A stretch of DNA of 64,000 bases, from positions 868,001 through 932,000 of the forward strand of contig NZ_CP011033.1 of NCBI RefSeq assembly GCF_002310815.1, written 5' to 3'. Origin of the DNA: Pseudoalteromonas tunicata. GTDB taxonomy: Bacteria > Pseudomonadota > Gammaproteobacteria > Enterobacterales > Alteromonadaceae. The translations under genes and the position numbers were made by a program. Of the stretch, positions 62,934-64,000 are shown in pieces. The notes under the pieces were generated by a model. The model had not been told where the DNA came from, did not search any database, and saw only the letters and a list, made by a program, of their open reading frames with translations. Within the stretch, counting starts at the first letter, position 1. Each line of letters opens with the position of its first letter.

Positions 62934-64000
62934 TTGAAAAAATTATCTATTTACCTCTTTAATTTATTGTTGCTAACTATATTATCTTTATGCTTTTTGA
63001 GTTGGTACACAGGCTCGGGAATTAGAATTTCAGATGGAAGATATTTAGGCTATTCTGCAAAAACTAATGAATGGCTTATGTTTGAATACCAAAACATCCC
63101 CGTTTTTCATGATGGCCCATACGTATTTCGAAACAATGGCAAACGATTTGCCAACTACATTACTGGAGATAACAACTCATCTGCCAAACTCTCTCGTGTT
63201 GATATTAAAAATACCGTTTCGGTGACTGTAGATAATCAGTTCAATACTAACTTCACTGTTAATCTCAGAAATAGCTATCCTCGCTCAGAATTAGACATTC
63301 CAAGCCCTGCTAGATATTTAGCAATTTCGGATATGGAAGGTAATTTTGATGCAATGATAAACCTTCTAAAATCAAACGGTGTTATAAATGATTCGTTAGA
63401 GTGGAGCTTTGGTTCAAGCCATTTAGTGCTTATTGGTGATATGGTCGACCGAGGAAAAAACGTAGTTCCTTTATTATGGTTAATTTACAAGCTGGAAGCA
63501 GAAGCTAAGTCAGCCGGAGGCTATGTTCATTACATTTTGGGAAATCATGAGCGTTATTTATTAGATGGTAGAGTTAAATCAGCAGCTAAAAAATATTATG
63601 GAACATTTCGAACTACAGGAATGTCTCCTCGGGAATTGTGGTCTGAAGATTCCGAGCTAGGGAAATGGCTGCGGAGTAAGCCTGTTATGTTAAAGGTGGG
63701 TAGTACATTATTTGTACACGGTGGTGTTTCGCCAAGAGCTTTGACCTACAACTTGTCGTTGGAAGATATAGATGCAGAGGCGGAGCGTAACTTTGTCATT
63801 GGCGATACAGTTAGGCGAAATATTGATAACAGTATTATTCATGGCTCTGATGGCCTTTTGTTCTATCGAAACTTAGCAAAAGACATGAGTAAATATGAAC
63901 TCGGCGATAAAGTTGGTGTTGATCATGTAGATAAAGTACTTTCAGAATTTAAAGTCAATAGATTAGCGATTGGACATACTTTAGTACGTAATATTGGCTA
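62934..64000 (+). CDS. cassette 13: calcineurin-like metallophosphatase (cut by window edge)
   Basis: 355 codons visible, open at the right edge. TTG start with AGGAAG about 8 bases upstream; an N-terminal hydrophobic helix (YLFNLLLLTILSLCFLSWY) acts as signal anchor. The phosphatase domain shows ISDMEGNFDAM (DxH replaced by DxEGN), IGDMVDRGKNVVPLL, YILGNHERYLL and VHGGVSPRAL, the motifs of the PPP-like/Shewanella-type phosphatases. Catalytic metal ligands other than the first His appear present. Exported or periplasm-facing; substrate unknown. The gene begins 60 bp after the cassette core GTTAGCT. Confidence 0.82.
   Translation, partial: MKKLSIYLFNLLLLTILSLCFLSWYTGSGIRISDGRYLGYSAKTNEWLMFEYQNIPVFHDGPYVFRNNGKRFANYITGDNNSSAKLSRVDIKNTVSVTVDNQFNTNFTVNLRNSYPRSELDIPSPARYLAISDMEGNFDAMINLLKSNGVINDSLEWSFGSSHLVLIGDMVDRGKNVVPLLWLIYKLEAEAKSAGGYVHYILGNHERYLLDGRVKSAAKKYYGTFRTTGMSPRELWSEDSELGKWLRSKPVMLKVGSTLFVHGGVSPRALTYNLSLEDIDAEAERNFVIGDTVRRNIDNSIIHGSDGLLFYRNLAKDMSKYELGDKVGVDHVDKVLSEFKVNRLAIGHTLVRNIG

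Overview
The window is an AT-rich gammaproteobacterial chromosome segment. Gene content and order fit Alteromonadales, most likely Pseudoalteromonas: yoaA-tsaB, fadD-rnd beside minCDE-ycgL-ycgN, and a mannose/mannan locus with LacI-type operators. This assignment is an inference from protein similarity and gene order recalled from memory; no search was run.

Bases 1-43.3 kb are core or lineage-specific chromosome. In order: the start of hisG behind a histidine attenuator with an unannotated His-rich leader peptide; yoaA-tsaB; an alkaline phosphatase; an alpha/beta hydrolase, fadD and rnd; the minCDE operon facing ycgL, a lytic transglycosylase, ycgN and a SpoU-type methyltransferase; a mannose/mannan cluster (PfkB kinase, AGE isomerase, sugar MFS porter, GH92 mannosidase, secreted metalloprotease-like protein) with two copies of the operator TTGGAACGnTCCAA; scattered single genes (two solute-binding proteins, GNAT, azoreductase, pirin, Na+/alanine symporter, DUF2339 membrane protein); a 1600-residue Calx-beta/cadherin-like surface protein; and a MacAB/FtsX-type export operon with its own sigma-54 response regulator and histidine kinase. 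That operon is preceded by a probable upstream activating palindrome, a sigma-54-like promoter and a 39-codon membrane peptide.

Bases 43.9-64 kb are a chromosomal integron. The integrase gene (minus strand) is frameshifted, but its LexA box is intact. Beyond attI, at least a dozen cassettes all point the same way. They encode a DUF4145 protein, an unknown membrane protein, a PAT-like acetyltransferase, an isochorismatase, a DUF4350 lipoprotein, a broken membrane protein, a small lipoprotein, a rhomboid protease, a DJ-1/PfpI protein, a GNAT, a small secreted protein, a DUF998 membrane protein and a metallophosphatase that runs off the end. In nearly every intact cassette the first bases (GTTRRRY) are the reverse complement of the bases opening its own attC, which lets the boundaries be fixed from sequence alone.

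The most remarkable feature is that the mobile DNA sits on attC sites. Two IS110-family elements lie just after R''. Two IS1182-like elements, four ~147-bp MITEs sharing their ends, and three solo right ends all abut the R' core with the same orientation and junction (…CTC|GTTA). A group II intron splits another core at GTTA|TGTGC. The IS110 copy keeps a ~140-nt nested stem-loop region upstream of its recombinase that looks like a bridge RNA gene. The MITEs carry a hairpin, a strong Shine-Dalgarno and a 13-codon ORF whose stop codon is supplied by the cassette core. All transposase, integrase and intron-RT genes seen are broken, so the array looks like the fossil record of an attC-targeting mobilome.
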